Positions 1 through 6,438 are shown, counted from the first letter of the stretch. The stretch is 9,488 nucleotides of DNA from an uncultured Sphingopyxis sp. (GCA_937957805.1 CALFXW010000183.1:1-9488), one strand, 5' to 3'. The notes: generated by a model not told the origin, from the letters alone. A program made the numbers and translations.

Positions 1-11
1 TCCAACTCGCC

Positions 12-563
12 TCAATCAGGATATGGTTGCGACATAATGAGTCGGTGACCTAGCGTCTGGCGATAATATGCGGTCAGACTGGCCTCGCTCAGCACCGGCG
101 CGGTGGGCATTGCGGCAGGCGCGCGACAACGCGGCAATTGGTTCGACAAGCCCACGCCCCGCTGATCAAGCGCAATGACATCTGCCACCGCCCGCAGCGC
201 CAGAAAAATCGGCTGGCGCGGCCCACGGGCCGTATCAACGCCGGATCCACCCGGCCCGCCAGCAAGATATATTATTGGCGCACCAGGGTTGGGATTGGTC
301 GAACGAAAGCGCACAAAACCGATCGTTATCAACCGCGAATTGGGGTCATTTCGATCCTCCGGCACCAAGAAACTGCCGCGTTCTGCGGCAAGGTCGCTGC
401 CATCGGCGAGACGAAAATCATATGGTTCCACATGCAATGTTGCCGACAACTCGCGTGCGTCTGGAGCGGCGGTTTGTGCAAAGGCGCTGCCAATCGGCAT
501 GACAGACAAGGAACAGAGGCTAGCAGCAATGAGGGTGCGGGCTTTGGGGACTTTTGGCATCAT
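12..563 (-). pseudogene. Truncated exported alpha/beta hydrolase (peptidase S33-like), N-terminal part
   Basis: This encodes 183 residues with an N-terminal signal peptide (basic MPKVPKAR, hydrophobic core, likely cut after SAFA near residue 29). The start of an alpha/beta-hydrolase fold follows: the oxyanion-type loop AGGPGGSG around residues 101-108 and DQRGVGLSN around 133-141, both typical of prolyl-aminopeptidase/TAP-like hydrolases. Such enzymes are usually about 450-500 residues long. The nucleophile elbow (GxSxG), the catalytic Asp and the His are all absent here. The frame ends at a TGA at 14-12. The two other minus-strand frames also close nearby (TGA 18-16, TAG 52-50), so one frameshift does not easily restore the gene. 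A truncation, insertion or several lesions are more likely, but only 11 bases remain before the window edge. The start is ATG 563 or the adjacent ATG 560. AGGA at 570-567 is better spaced for ATG 560. It is transcribed divergently from the LytTR gene. Confidence 0.72.
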
Positions 564-620
564 CTTTCCTTTCGATCAGCATCGCCAAACCCTTGACCGT
601 CACGCCGGTGCCTGTCGCCC

Positions 621-639
621 GCCATTCGGCCAATGGCCG
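621..639. repeat. Nested palindromes in the divergent intergenic region
   Basis: GCCATT (621-626) pairs with AATGGC (632-637) around CGGCC. An alternative overlapping dyad pairs CGGCC (627-631) with GGCCG (635-639). The element lies between the divergent hydrolase and LytTR genes, about 60 bases from the first start codon and 80 from the second. It could be an operator or an mRNA hairpin in the hydrolase leader's upstream region. No regulator can be assigned from sequence. Confidence 0.3.
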
Positions 640-662
640 TTCAATTCGGCGAAACGCGCGGT

Positions 663-698
663 CGGTCGGTAAACGACCGCACCTGTCGGTGAACGACC
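663..698. promoter_or_regulatory. Two tandem dyads spaced 20 bp, candidate LytTR autoregulatory operator
   Basis: GTCGGTAAACGACC (665-678) is repeated as GTCGGTGAACGACC (685-698), 13 of 14 bases identical and exactly 20 bp apart, so both lie on the same helix face. Each copy is itself a dyad. Copy 1 is CGGTCG-GTAAA-CGACCG (663-679), and copy 2 keeps GTCG-GTGAA-CGAC. Read on the minus strand, each contains CGTTYA, the core of the direct-repeat half-sites bound by LytTR domains, which usually occur in pairs about two helical turns apart. The second copy ends 21 bases before the start codon of the downstream LytTR gene, so feedback control is plausible. The pattern is seen directly; the regulator assignment is inferred. 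Confidence 0.5.
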
Positions 699-719
699 AC
701 GCAATACCGCGACAATTGC

Positions 720-2186
720 ATGGCGGCGCACTATCCTTGGCGCATGTTCCGCGCCTTAACCGTCCTCCACTATTTTCTGGCGTTGCTGCTGTTTCCGGCG
801 GCGGCAGAGGCGAGTTGCTATCAACCAGCCGCGCCATGCGACCTGATCGACACGCGCGACAATGTTACGCCGGGGCATGTGTTGACCATCGAACGGTCGG
901 TCATCGTCGCGCCGGACGCGGCGCCGCTCAACCGACCGCTCAGCGTTCATATTGCAGCATTGGCCAGCAGCGAGGTTTATTGGAACGGCAGGCGCATCGG
1001 CAGCAATGGCCATCTGCCCGATGCGGCACAGGCAGAGGTTGCGGGGCGTTATTTCGCCAGCTTTGACATAGCGCGCGATGCGGTGCGCGTCGGCGAAAAT
1101 CATCTGCGCATCCGTTTCAGCGCCGACCATTTGTGGACACCGCTCGTCCAGCCGATACACCTTATCGAAATAGGCCCCTATGAAACCCCCGTTTTGCCCA
1201 GTCGCGCCCATTATCTGCCGACTTTGGTCGCGCTGGGCCTGTTGGGCGTCTGCTTGGCCTATTTTCTGGTTGCCGCATGGGTTCAGCCGCGCGGCGCACG
1301 TCATGCCATTCTGCCAGCGCTTCTCGCGTTTTTGTGCACGTTGCAAGCCGTGACAGAGGTGGCGCGCAGCTTTGTCGATTACCCCTATCCATGGCATTTG
1401 GCGCGACTGGTCATCATCGCGTTGCTCGCAACAGCCAGCGCGCTCACGCTCAGTTTCGGGGCGGCCACACGGTTTTGGCGCGAACGGCGCGGTTGGATCA
1501 CCGCCATGACCGCCCTTGCCTGCGCGGGCGCACTGCTGTGGCAGCCCGGCTTTGATTATAAGACGCTGATGGTGGTTGCTGCGGGACTTGCCGCGATGCT
1601 CGCCGTAGCCGCGCATGCATTGTGGGCCATGCCCATTGCCCGCAACAAGGCGGCGGGTGTTGCGCTGGCCATCGGCACGGTGGCGCTGCTCATCATAACC
1701 GGTGAAGGGGGTCAATTCCTCGACCGCAGCTATTATTTTGTCATCGCGCTTTTGCTTATCGCGTGCATCCTCGAACAATTGGGCATGTTGCGCACCGGCC
1801 GTCTGGCGCAGCAACGCATTTCGGAATTGGAGGACAGGCTGCGCCATGCGGAGGCAGCGGGCGAACCGATAATCGCCCTAAAAGACGGGTCGCGCGAACA
1901 CAGGCTGGCGGTTGGCGATATAATCTGCCTGCGCGCAGCCGATGACTATGTGGAGGTGCAGACCGCCGACGGGCGCAATTTGCTGGTCACCATGGGGCTG
2001 ACCCGACTGTTGGGCGAATTGCCGGGCGATTTTCTGCGCATCCACAAAAGCTATGCCGTCGCGCGACACGCCATCCGCGCGGTGGAAGTGCGGGCGGGCG
2101 GCGGGCGGCAAGTCCAGTTGACAGATGGCACGACCATCCCCGTCGGGCGGCGCTATGCGGGCATATTGCACGCGACGGGTGGTTAA
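720..2186 (+). CDS. Seven-transmembrane regulator with C-terminal LytTR DNA-binding domain
   Basis: The 488-residue protein begins with a signal-like hydrophobic stretch (about 9-32). A periplasmic region (33-160) follows, and its SSEVYWNGRRIGSNG segment looks like a jelly-roll/7TMR-DISM-type sensory domain. Two cysteines (33, 40) could form a disulfide. Seven hydrophobic segments follow, at roughly 165-188, 196-216, 226-249, 258-276, 282-304, 309-328 and 336-353, then a charged helix or short coiled coil (354-380). The C-terminal LytTR domain (about 383-484) shows LRAADDYVEV, FLRIHKSYAV and IPVGRRY, which are family hallmarks. It is therefore probably a one-component, membrane-tethered transcription regulator sensing a periplasmic signal. 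The sensed ligand is unknown. Neither start has a clear ribosome binding site. ATG 744 (MFRALTV) would give a more classical signal peptide and 480 residues. Tandem dyads just upstream suggest autoregulation. Confidence 0.88.
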   Translation: MAAHYPWRMFRALTVLHYFLALLLFPAAAEASCYQPAAPCDLIDTRDNVTPGHVLTIERSVIVAPDAAPLNRPLSVHIAALASSEVYWNGRRIGSNGHLPDAAQAEVAGRYFASFDIARDAVRVGENHLRIRFSADHLWTPLVQPIHLIEIGPYETPVLPSRAHYLPTLVALGLLGVCLAYFLVAAWVQPRGARHAILPALLAFLCTLQAVTEVARSFVDYPYPWHLARLVIIALLATASALTLSFGAATRFWRERRGWITAMTALACAGALLWQPGFDYKTLMVVAAGLAAMLAVAAHALWAMPIARNKAAGVALAIGTVALLIITGEGGQFLDRSYYFVIALLLIACILEQLGMLRTGRLAQQRISELEDRLRHAEAAGEPIIALKDGSREHRLAVGDIICLRAADDYVEVQTADGRNLLVTMGLTRLLGELPGDFLRIHKSYAVARHAIRAVEVRAGGGRQVQLTDGTTIPVGRRYAGILHATGG

Positions 2187-2199
2187 AGGCACAAGGAGA

Positions 2200-2221
2200 C
2201 TTCCCATCCCCGTGCGGGAAG
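2200..2221. repeat. Short inverted repeat after the LytTR gene
   Basis: CTTCCC (2200-2205) pairs with GGGAAG (2216-2221) around a 10-base loop, 14 bases after the LytTR stop codon. It could act as a weak terminator or mRNA-stabilising hairpin, but no T tract follows. Confidence 0.35.
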
Positions 2222-2268
2222 GATTGGAGTGCGGGTGTGCTCATACGGGGCGGGCGTTTTTATACTGG

Positions 2269-2288
2269 ATCCCCGCCCGCGCGGGGAT
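2269..2288. repeat. REP-like GC-rich palindrome
   Basis: ATCCCCGC (2269-2276) pairs perfectly with GCGGGGAT (2281-2288) around CCGC. Together with the flanking TGG and GAC this matches the general look of dispersed intergenic palindromes of the 'ATCCCCGC...GCGGGGAT' type seen in many proteobacterial genomes, based on my recollection. Confidence 0.55.
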
Positions 2289-2334
2289 GACAAGTGGGGC
2301 GATGGGCCACTGCCGACGCACGGTCGCGGTAACT

Positions 2335-2358
2335 CTTGGCGACTTGGCGACTTGGCGC
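2335..2358. repeat. Three 8-bp tandem repeats
   Basis: CTTGGCGA is present at 2335-2342 and 2343-2350, followed by CTTGGCGC at 2351-2358. It adjoins the next palindromic element and is probably part of one composite dispersed repeat. Copy number in such short tandems often varies between strains. Confidence 0.6.
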
Positions 2359-2364
2359 GAGGGA

Positions 2365-2433
2365 AATTTGGCTCGTGTCTCGACTTCGCTCGTGTCTCGA
2401 CTTCGCTCGACACGAACGGCAAAATGCCAAATT
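2365..2433. repeat. Composite REP-like element with internal 17-bp tandem duplication
   Basis: An outer inverted repeat, AATTTGGC (2365-2372) against GCCAAATT (2426-2433), encloses a hairpin-forming core at 2391-2419. The core begins CGTGTCTCGA and ends TCGACACGAACGG, with its arms pairing around CTTCGC apart from a two-base bulge. The first 17 bases of the core (CGTGTCTCGACTTCGCT) are duplicated head to tail at 2374-2390. The same 29-base core recurs exactly at 9451-9479 in the same orientation without the duplication. No REP-associated transposase is present in the window. Confidence 0.65.
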
Positions 2434-2455
2434 CCTCCTCGATATGTGGAAGCGA

Positions 2456-2476
2456 ACCGCCGCGCAGCGGTGGCGG
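2456..2476. repeat. GC-rich inverted repeat downstream of the racemase gene
   Basis: ACCGC (2456-2460) pairs with GCGGT (2467-2471), and the overlapping alternative CCGCC (2457-2461) pairs with GGCGG (2472-2476). On the minus strand it lies about 45 bases past the racemase stop and could contribute to ending that transcript. There is no T tract. Confidence 0.3.
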
Positions 2477-2518
2477 AGGGGTTGGTGCAACTGAAACATC
2501 ATTAGGGACAGCAGCCCT

Positions 2519-3217
2519 TTAAGGCATATCGCCCAGCATCCACGCCACCCCCTCCATCGCGTGGAGGCGGGTTGAATCATAAATCGGCAGGATATTGATG
2601 TCGGTATCCACCAGCAGCGATAATTCGGTGGAGGCGAGCGCGACCGCATCCACCCCGCGCTGGTCGAAGCTGGTGATCAGGCTGCGCAATTCGCGCTCGC
2701 TCGCCTTGGTCACCTCCCCCTGCATCAATTCGTCATAGATGATGCGATCGACCATCTCGACTACCGTCTCATCCGCTGGAAACAGCGACACGCCATGGCT
2801 GACCAGCCGTTGGCGATACCAGCGTTCGGCCATGACATTGCGCGTCCCCAAAATAGCGGCGGTTTCCACCCCCGCTGCCCGCATCGCCCGCCCGACGGGA
2901 TCGACAATGTTGATGAGCGGCACCGAAATCGCCGCCTGCACCGCGTCCGCCACCTTGTACATCGAATTGGCGCAAATCATGATCGCGCTGGCCCCCGCCC
3001 CCTCCAGCCTGTGCGCGCTGGCGACCAAAATCTCGGTCGCATTGGCCCATTCGGCATCGCTCGACAGGCGGCGCAAATCGCAATAATTCAGGCTGTCCAT
3101 CACCAAGGGCGCGCTGCACCCCGCCCCGGCGCGGCGTTGCAGTTCCAAATTGAGGATGCGGTAATATTGCTCGCTTGCTGCCCAGCTAATCCCGCCAATC
3201 AACCCCAATTTGCGCAA
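2519..3217 (-). CDS. Aspartate/glutamate racemase family protein, second catalytic Cys replaced by Ser
   Basis: The 232-residue protein has the normal length and landmarks of cofactor-independent Asp/Glu racemases: KLGLIGGISW at the N-terminus, ICANSMYKVAD carrying the first catalytic cysteine (Cys82), the AILGTRNVMAERWY region (121-134), IIYDEL (159-164) and IYDSTRLHA near the C-terminus. Where the family normally has GCTE with the second cysteine, this protein has ASTE (Ser196, codon TCC). Racemisation normally uses one thiol on each face of the alpha carbon, so the change suggests one-sided, stereospecific or altered chemistry, or a different substrate. The start is TTG at 3217, supported by AGGGAG at 3230-3225 with 7-nt spacing. 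It lies 69 nt downstream of pntB on the same strand and could be cotranscribed. It probably acts in the cytoplasm in D-amino-acid metabolism; the exact substrate cannot be told. Confidence 0.87.
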   Translation of the reverse strand: MRKLGLIGGISWAASEQYYRILNLELQRRAGAGCSAPLVMDSLNYCDLRRLSSDAEWANATEILVASAHRLEGAGASAIMICANSMYKVADAVQAAISVPLINIVDPVGRAMRAAGVETAAILGTRNVMAERWYRQRLVSHGVSLFPADETVVEMVDRIIYDELMQGEVTKASERELRSLITSFDQRGVDAVALASTELSLLVDTDINILPIYDSTRLHAMEGVAWMLGDMP

Positions 3218-3242
3218 AGCTTTTCTCCCTTTGGGCGCTGAT

Positions 3243-3278
3243 CACCCGCAGCGGGTGGCGCTGGTCGGCTATGCCGAC
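3243..3278 (-). terminator. Two consecutive hairpins between pntB and the racemase gene
   Basis: Just past the pntB stop codon, GTCGGC (3264-3269) pairs with GCCGAC (3273-3278) around TAT. A second hairpin pairs CACCC (3243-3247) with GGGTG (3253-3257) and could extend inward to 7 bp. No T run follows either, so they are not classical rho-independent terminators. They may attenuate transcription into the racemase gene or protect the pnt mRNA 3' end. Confidence 0.35.
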
Positions 3279-3286
3279 GCCCGTCC

Positions 3287-4780
3287 TTAATGCGCCATCG
3301 CCTTGACGATTTCCTCACACATTTTCTTGGCATCGGCGAGCAGCATCATCGTCTGGTCCATATAGAAAACATCATTATCAACACCGGCATAGCCGACCCC
3401 GCCCATCGACCGTTTGACGAAAAATACGGTCTTGGCCTTGTCCACGTCGAACACAGGCATGCCGTAAATGGGGGATGATTTGTCGGTCTTTGCCGCCGGA
3501 TTGACGACGTCATTCGCCCCGATGATGAAGGCGACATCAGCCTGCGCAAATTCGGCGTTGATATCCTCCAGCTCAAATACTTCATCATAGGGGACATTCG
3601 CTTCGGCAAGCAGGACATTCATATGCCCCGGCATCCGCCCGGCGACGGGGTGGATGGCATATTTGACGCTGACCCCTGCCTTTTTCAGCATGTCACCCAT
3701 TTCACGCAGAGCATGCTGCGCCTGTGCCACCGCCATACCATATCCCGGCACGATGATGACGCTTTCGGCCTGTTGCATCAGGAATGCAGCATCCTCCGCA
3801 CTGCCGCGTTTCCACGGCCGTTGTTCACGTGCTTCGCCGCCGCCCGCGCTCGCATCCGCGCCGAAACCGCCCGCAATGACCGAGATGAAGCTGCGGTTCA
3901 TCGCGCGACACATGATGTAGGAGAGGATGGCACCCGATGAGCCGACCAGCGCGCCGGTGATGATCATCGCGCTGTTATGCAGCGTGAAACCCATCGCCGC
4001 TGCCGCCCAGCCCGAATAGCTGTTGAGCATCGAAACCACGACCGGCATGTCGGCCCCGCCGATGGGGATGATCAGCAGGAAACCGATGGCAAAGGCGAGG
4101 ATGGTGATCGTCCAGAACACCCATGCCGCCTGATCCTGCGTGAAATAGCCGACCAGCCCCAAAATCGCGGCCAAAGTGCCCAAATTGATGACATGGCGCA
4201 GCGGCAGCAAAATCGGCGCGCCCGACATTTTGCCCGCCAGCTTCAAAAAGGCGATGACCGATCCGGAAAAAGTAATCGCGCCAATTGCGCTGCCCAGCCC
4301 CATTTCGACGCGGCTGACCGGCAAAATGCCGCCATCCGCACCCACGATACCAAAGGCTGCGGGGCTGAGGAAAGCCGCCGCCGCCACCAGCACCGCGGCG
4401 AGGCCGACGAGGCTGTGGAACGCCGCCACCAATTGCGGCATGTCGGTCATCGCGATGCGCCGCGCGGTAAACAGGCCGATGATCGCGCCAATGCTGATTG
4501 CCGCAACAATCTGCCCCAGCGTCACCAGATCATCCGCGGTTGGGCTGGGCAAAAACTGCCCCGGCGCGACCGGTGCTTTGAGCAGCATCGTCGTCGCCAC
4601 CGCGATCAACATGCCGATCATCCCCGCGCGATTCCCCCGGCGGGAGGATGCGGGCGAACTCAACCCGCGCAGCGCCAAAATGAATAATATGCCCGCGATT
4701 AGGTAGGCGAGCAGCGCCCAAGCGGGCGGCATCATATGCTGCGCCTCTGCCCCCGCAGCCGAAAGGATAAGGTTCACCAT
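3287..4780 (-). CDS. pntB: NAD(P)+ transhydrogenase subunit beta
   Basis: This is the NADP(H)-binding and membrane subunit of the proton-pumping transhydrogenase, which drives NADH + NADP+ to NAD+ + NADPH with proton entry. It has about 497 residues, slightly longer than the usual roughly 460, with the extra length at the N-terminus. Numbered from the GTG at 4786, residues 20-300 hold many membrane helices, including AAFHSLVGLAA with the conserved channel histidine (His124) and GADMPVVVSMLNSYSGW (244-260). The C-terminal domain III has GYGMAVAQAQ (348-357), GANDVVNPAA (423-432) and the KRSMGGVGYAG nucleotide-binding loop (458-468). ATG 4780 is preferred because AAGGA at 4794-4790 is 9 nt away. 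A GTG at 4786 overlaps the pntAB stop as GTGA and is the alternative, two codons longer. It is third in the pnt operon and translationally coupled to pntAB. Confidence 0.97.
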   Translation of the reverse strand: MVNLILSAAGAEAQHMMPPAWALLAYLIAGILFILALRGLSSPASSRRGNRAGMIGMLIAVATTMLLKAPVAPGQFLPSPTADDLVTLGQIVAAISIGAIIGLFTARRIAMTDMPQLVAAFHSLVGLAAVLVAAAAFLSPAAFGIVGADGGILPVSRVEMGLGSAIGAITFSGSVIAFLKLAGKMSGAPILLPLRHVINLGTLAAILGLVGYFTQDQAAWVFWTITILAFAIGFLLIIPIGGADMPVVVSMLNSYSGWAAAAMGFTLHNSAMIITGALVGSSGAILSYIMCRAMNRSFISVIAGGFGADASAGGGEAREQRPWKRGSAEDAAFLMQQAESVIIVPGYGMAVAQAQHALREMGDMLKKAGVSVKYAIHPVAGRMPGHMNVLLAEANVPYDEVFELEDINAEFAQADVAFIIGANDVVNPAAKTDKSSPIYGMPVFDVDKAKTVFFVKRSMGGVGYAGVDNDVFYMDQTMMLLADAKKMCEEIVKAMAH

Positions 4781-4782
4781 GC

Positions 4783-5073
4783 TCACTTATCCTTTTTCTT
4801 ATACATGGCGAGCATGCGTTCGGTGACCGCAAAGCCGCCGAAAATATTGATGCTGGCGAGCACCACCGCAATCAGCCCCAGCCAGCGCGCCGCCGAAATA
4901 TGGCTGGCCAAGCCGGTCGTCGCGGCGACCAGCGCGCCAACGATGATCACGCTGGAAATGGCGTTCGTCACCGCCATCAACGGCGTGTGCAGCGCAGGCG
5001 TCACCGACCAGACGACATAATAGCCGACAAAACAGGCGAGGACGAAAATGGATAGGATAGAGATAAAGTCCAT
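4783..5073 (-). CDS. pntAB: NAD(P)+ transhydrogenase subunit alpha part 2 (membrane part)
   Basis: This 96-residue protein is the small membrane subunit of the three-gene transhydrogenase found in alphaproteobacteria such as Rhodospirillum. It corresponds to the C-terminal membrane domain of E. coli PntA. Three hydrophobic helices are visible (about 3-25, 33-55, 63-82), with the conserved TPALHTPLMAVTNAISS between helices 1 and 2 and a basic tail KKKDK. The start ATG at 5073 is 3 nt past the pntAA stop codon, and a G-rich stretch within the end of pntAA supplies a ribosome-binding-like sequence. The TGA stop abuts the pntB start, so all three subunits are tightly coupled. Confidence 0.97.
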   Translation of the reverse strand: MDFISILSIFVLACFVGYYVVWSVTPALHTPLMAVTNAISSVIIVGALVAATTGLASHISAARWLGLIAVVLASINIFGGFAVTERMLAMYKKKDK

Positions 5074-5076
5074 GGC

Positions 5077-6207
5077 TCAGCCCCCCAACAGCCTTTCATG
5101 CACGATTTTGCCGCCCAGCGTCAGGCGGATGGCATTGCCGATTTCATCGTCGAGCACCGGCGCACCCCCTTCCTTGTCCCAGAAAGCCGACAGGAAATTA
5201 TAGAGGTTGCGCGCGAATAATGCCGACGCATCGGCCGCCATCAATGAAGTGATATTCTTTGCCCCGATGATGGTAACGCCATGTTTTACGACGGTTTCAC
5301 CGGCCACCACCCCTTCGACATTACCGCCGCTTTCGGCGGCCAGATCGACGATGACGCTGCCGCTACGCATCGTTGCCAATTGCGCATCGGAAATCAGGCG
5401 CGGTGCGGGCCGCCCGGGGATGAGCGCAGTGGTGATGACAATGTCCTGTTTGGCGATATGCGCGGAAACCAATTCGGCCTGCGCCGCCTGATATTCGGCG
5501 GACATTTCGCTGGCGTAACCGCCCGCGCCCTCCCCCTCTATGCCCGCGACGCTTTCGACGAAAATCGGCTTTGCGCCCAAGGACATAATCTGTTCGCGGG
5601 TCGCCGAACGCACATCGGTTGCCGAAACCTGCGCGCCCAAACGCCGCGCGGTCGCAATCGCCTGTAACCCGGCAACGCCCACCCCCATGACAAAGGCTTT
5701 GGCCGCGGTAATCGTGCCCGCCGCTGTCATCATCATCGGAAAGGCGCGACCATAGGCGTTGGCAGCCATCAACACCGCCTTATACCCCGCCAGATTCGAC
5801 TGGCTCGACAATATGTCCATCGATTGCGCACGGGTGATGCGCGGCATCCATTCCATCGCCAGCGCTTCCAGCCCGGCCTTGGCATAGGTGTCGATTGCAT
5901 CGCGCGCGCCAAAGGGGTTGAGCGCGCCAACCAGCCACGCGCCATCCCCCGCGCCCTTTAACGATTTGGGATCGGGCGGCGCAACGCACAGAATAATCCC
6001 CGCGCCCTTCAGCACATCGGCGCGCTTGCCGATGGTTGCGCCCTGCGCGGCATAATCGGCATCGGCGATGCCCGCCGCAACGCCCGCCCCGCTTTCCACC
6101 GCGACATCGGCCCCCAGCGCGACATATTTCTTGACCGTTTCGGGGCTGATCGCGACGCGATTTTCCCCAGCCGCGCTTTCAGCCAGCGCTGCGATGCGTG
6201 TCGCCAT
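5077..6207 (-). CDS. pntAA: NAD(P)+ transhydrogenase subunit alpha part 1 (NAD(H)-binding)
   Basis: The 376-residue soluble domain I binds NAD(H) and exchanges hydride with NADP(H) on PntB at the cytoplasmic membrane face. The alanine-dehydrogenase/PNT fold is evident: GENRVAISPETVKKY at residues 14-28, RAQSMDILSSQSNLAGYKAV (126-145) with the conserved Arg, Asp, Ser and Gln of the hydride-transfer site, the Rossmann loop GVGVAG (175-180), and Asp198 at the end of the second strand, which selects NAD over NADP. Length is normal for the split form. The ATG lies 6 nt downstream of the cytochrome oxidase subunit IV stop codon with only a weak ribosome binding site, which suggests translational coupling. 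Confidence 0.97.
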   Translation of the reverse strand: MATRIAALAESAAGENRVAISPETVKKYVALGADVAVESGAGVAAGIADADYAAQGATIGKRADVLKGAGIILCVAPPDPKSLKGAGDGAWLVGALNPFGARDAIDTYAKAGLEALAMEWMPRITRAQSMDILSSQSNLAGYKAVLMAANAYGRAFPMMMTAAGTITAAKAFVMGVGVAGLQAIATARRLGAQVSATDVRSATREQIMSLGAKPIFVESVAGIEGEGAGGYASEMSAEYQAAQAELVSAHIAKQDIVITTALIPGRPAPRLISDAQLATMRSGSVIVDLAAESGGNVEGVVAGETVVKHGVTIIGAKNITSLMAADASALFARNLYNFLSAFWDKEGGAPVLDDEIGNAIRLTLGGKIVHERLLGG

Positions 6208-6213
6208 CTTGGC

Positions 6214-6336
6214 TTAGCTGATCAAAAAGATGACAAGCAAAGCCGCCGCAGCGACCACGATCAACGCGACACGTCCTTTGGACACAAAGCCCGCATAGGT
6301 TGCCGCCGCCGCTTCAAAATCCTTATTCTCGGCCAT
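6214..6336 (-). CDS. aa3-type cytochrome c oxidase subunit IV (40 aa)
   Basis: This tiny gene encodes 40 residues: a short soluble N-terminus (MAENKDFEAAAATYAGFV), a basic turn SKGR, and a single membrane helix of about 18 residues ending FLIS. This matches the small bacterial aa3 cytochrome oxidase subunit IV family (Pfam COX4_pro_2), whose members have the same E-x-A-xx-TY-xGF pattern and one transmembrane helix. The subunit sits at the periphery of the oxidase and is not needed for catalysis in Paracoccus. AGGGG lies just upstream of ATG 6336. Its TAA is 6 nt before pntAA, so it is the first gene of the transhydrogenase operon and is not beside the other oxidase genes. From memory, this arrangement recurs in sphingomonads. 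Confidence 0.9.
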   Translation of the reverse strand: MAENKDFEAAAATYAGFVSKGRVALIVVAAAALLVIFLIS

Positions 6337-6413
6337 CGCCCCTATCCCCTAGTTAATCGGATTGATGGGGCCATAGACCAGATTTTGCGCCGCGCACAAG
6401 CAACTAATGGTGC

Positions 6414-6438
6414 AAAAAGTGCCAGCCAATCATTGGCT
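6414..6438 (-). terminator. Candidate rho-independent terminator after the response regulator gene
   Basis: On the minus strand AGCCAAT (6438-6432) pairs with ATTGGCT (6430-6424) around a single central base; in RNA this forms AGCCA-loop-TGGCT. After a 5-nt gap comes a run of five T residues (6418-6414). The hairpin overlaps the stop codon of the regulator gene (TGA 6432-6430). It would separate the four-gene unit from the downstream cytochrome/pnt operon. Confidence 0.45.

Larger units (their letters stand above)
2187..2518. other. Non-coding, repeat-rich spacer between convergent genes
   Basis: These 332 bases lie between the stop codons of the LytTR gene and the racemase gene. I find no credible coding sequence. 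Open frames here are read-throughs of repeats and lack ribosome binding sites and family features. The stretch is a mosaic of short palindromes and tandem repeats, listed separately, that resembles dispersed intergenic REP-like elements. No T-rich rho-independent terminator is evident, although several of the palindromes could end transcripts arriving from both sides. Confidence 0.7.

Noticed and set aside
138..1066. Overlapping plus-strand frames across the hydrolase and intergenic region
   Set aside because: They run opposite the hydrolase signal peptide and fold motifs, lack ribosome binding sites and show no family features.
756..1847. Long open frame on the minus strand opposite the LytTR gene (363 aa)
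   Set aside because: Its product is rich in Arg, Gln, Gly and Cys with no domain or hydrophobic pattern, whereas the plus frame gives a clear membrane protein plus LytTR domain. It is a G+C shadow.
720..2186. Lipoprotein reading of the LytTR protein (Cys33 after the signal peptide)
   Set aside because: The residues before Cys33 (EAS) do not fit a lipobox well, and a signal anchor or normal cleavage explains the region.
2335..2433. CRISPR-like array from the short repeated units
   Set aside because: Units are 8 and 17 bp, directly abutting with no unique spacers; they are tandem and palindromic repeats.
2125..2649. Several 80-130 aa frames through the repeat-rich spacer
   Set aside because: They translate palindromic repeats and overlap real gene ends; such frames recur wherever these repeats occur.
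3977..4687. 236-aa plus-strand frame opposite pntB
   Set aside because: Very rich in Arg, His and Gln, antisense to an unmistakable pntB; composition artefact.
6337..6429. Sigma-70-like promoter before the cytochrome subunit IV gene
   Set aside because: A TTGCTT-like -35 can be found, but no convincing -10 at proper spacing. A promoter is expected here but cannot be placed.
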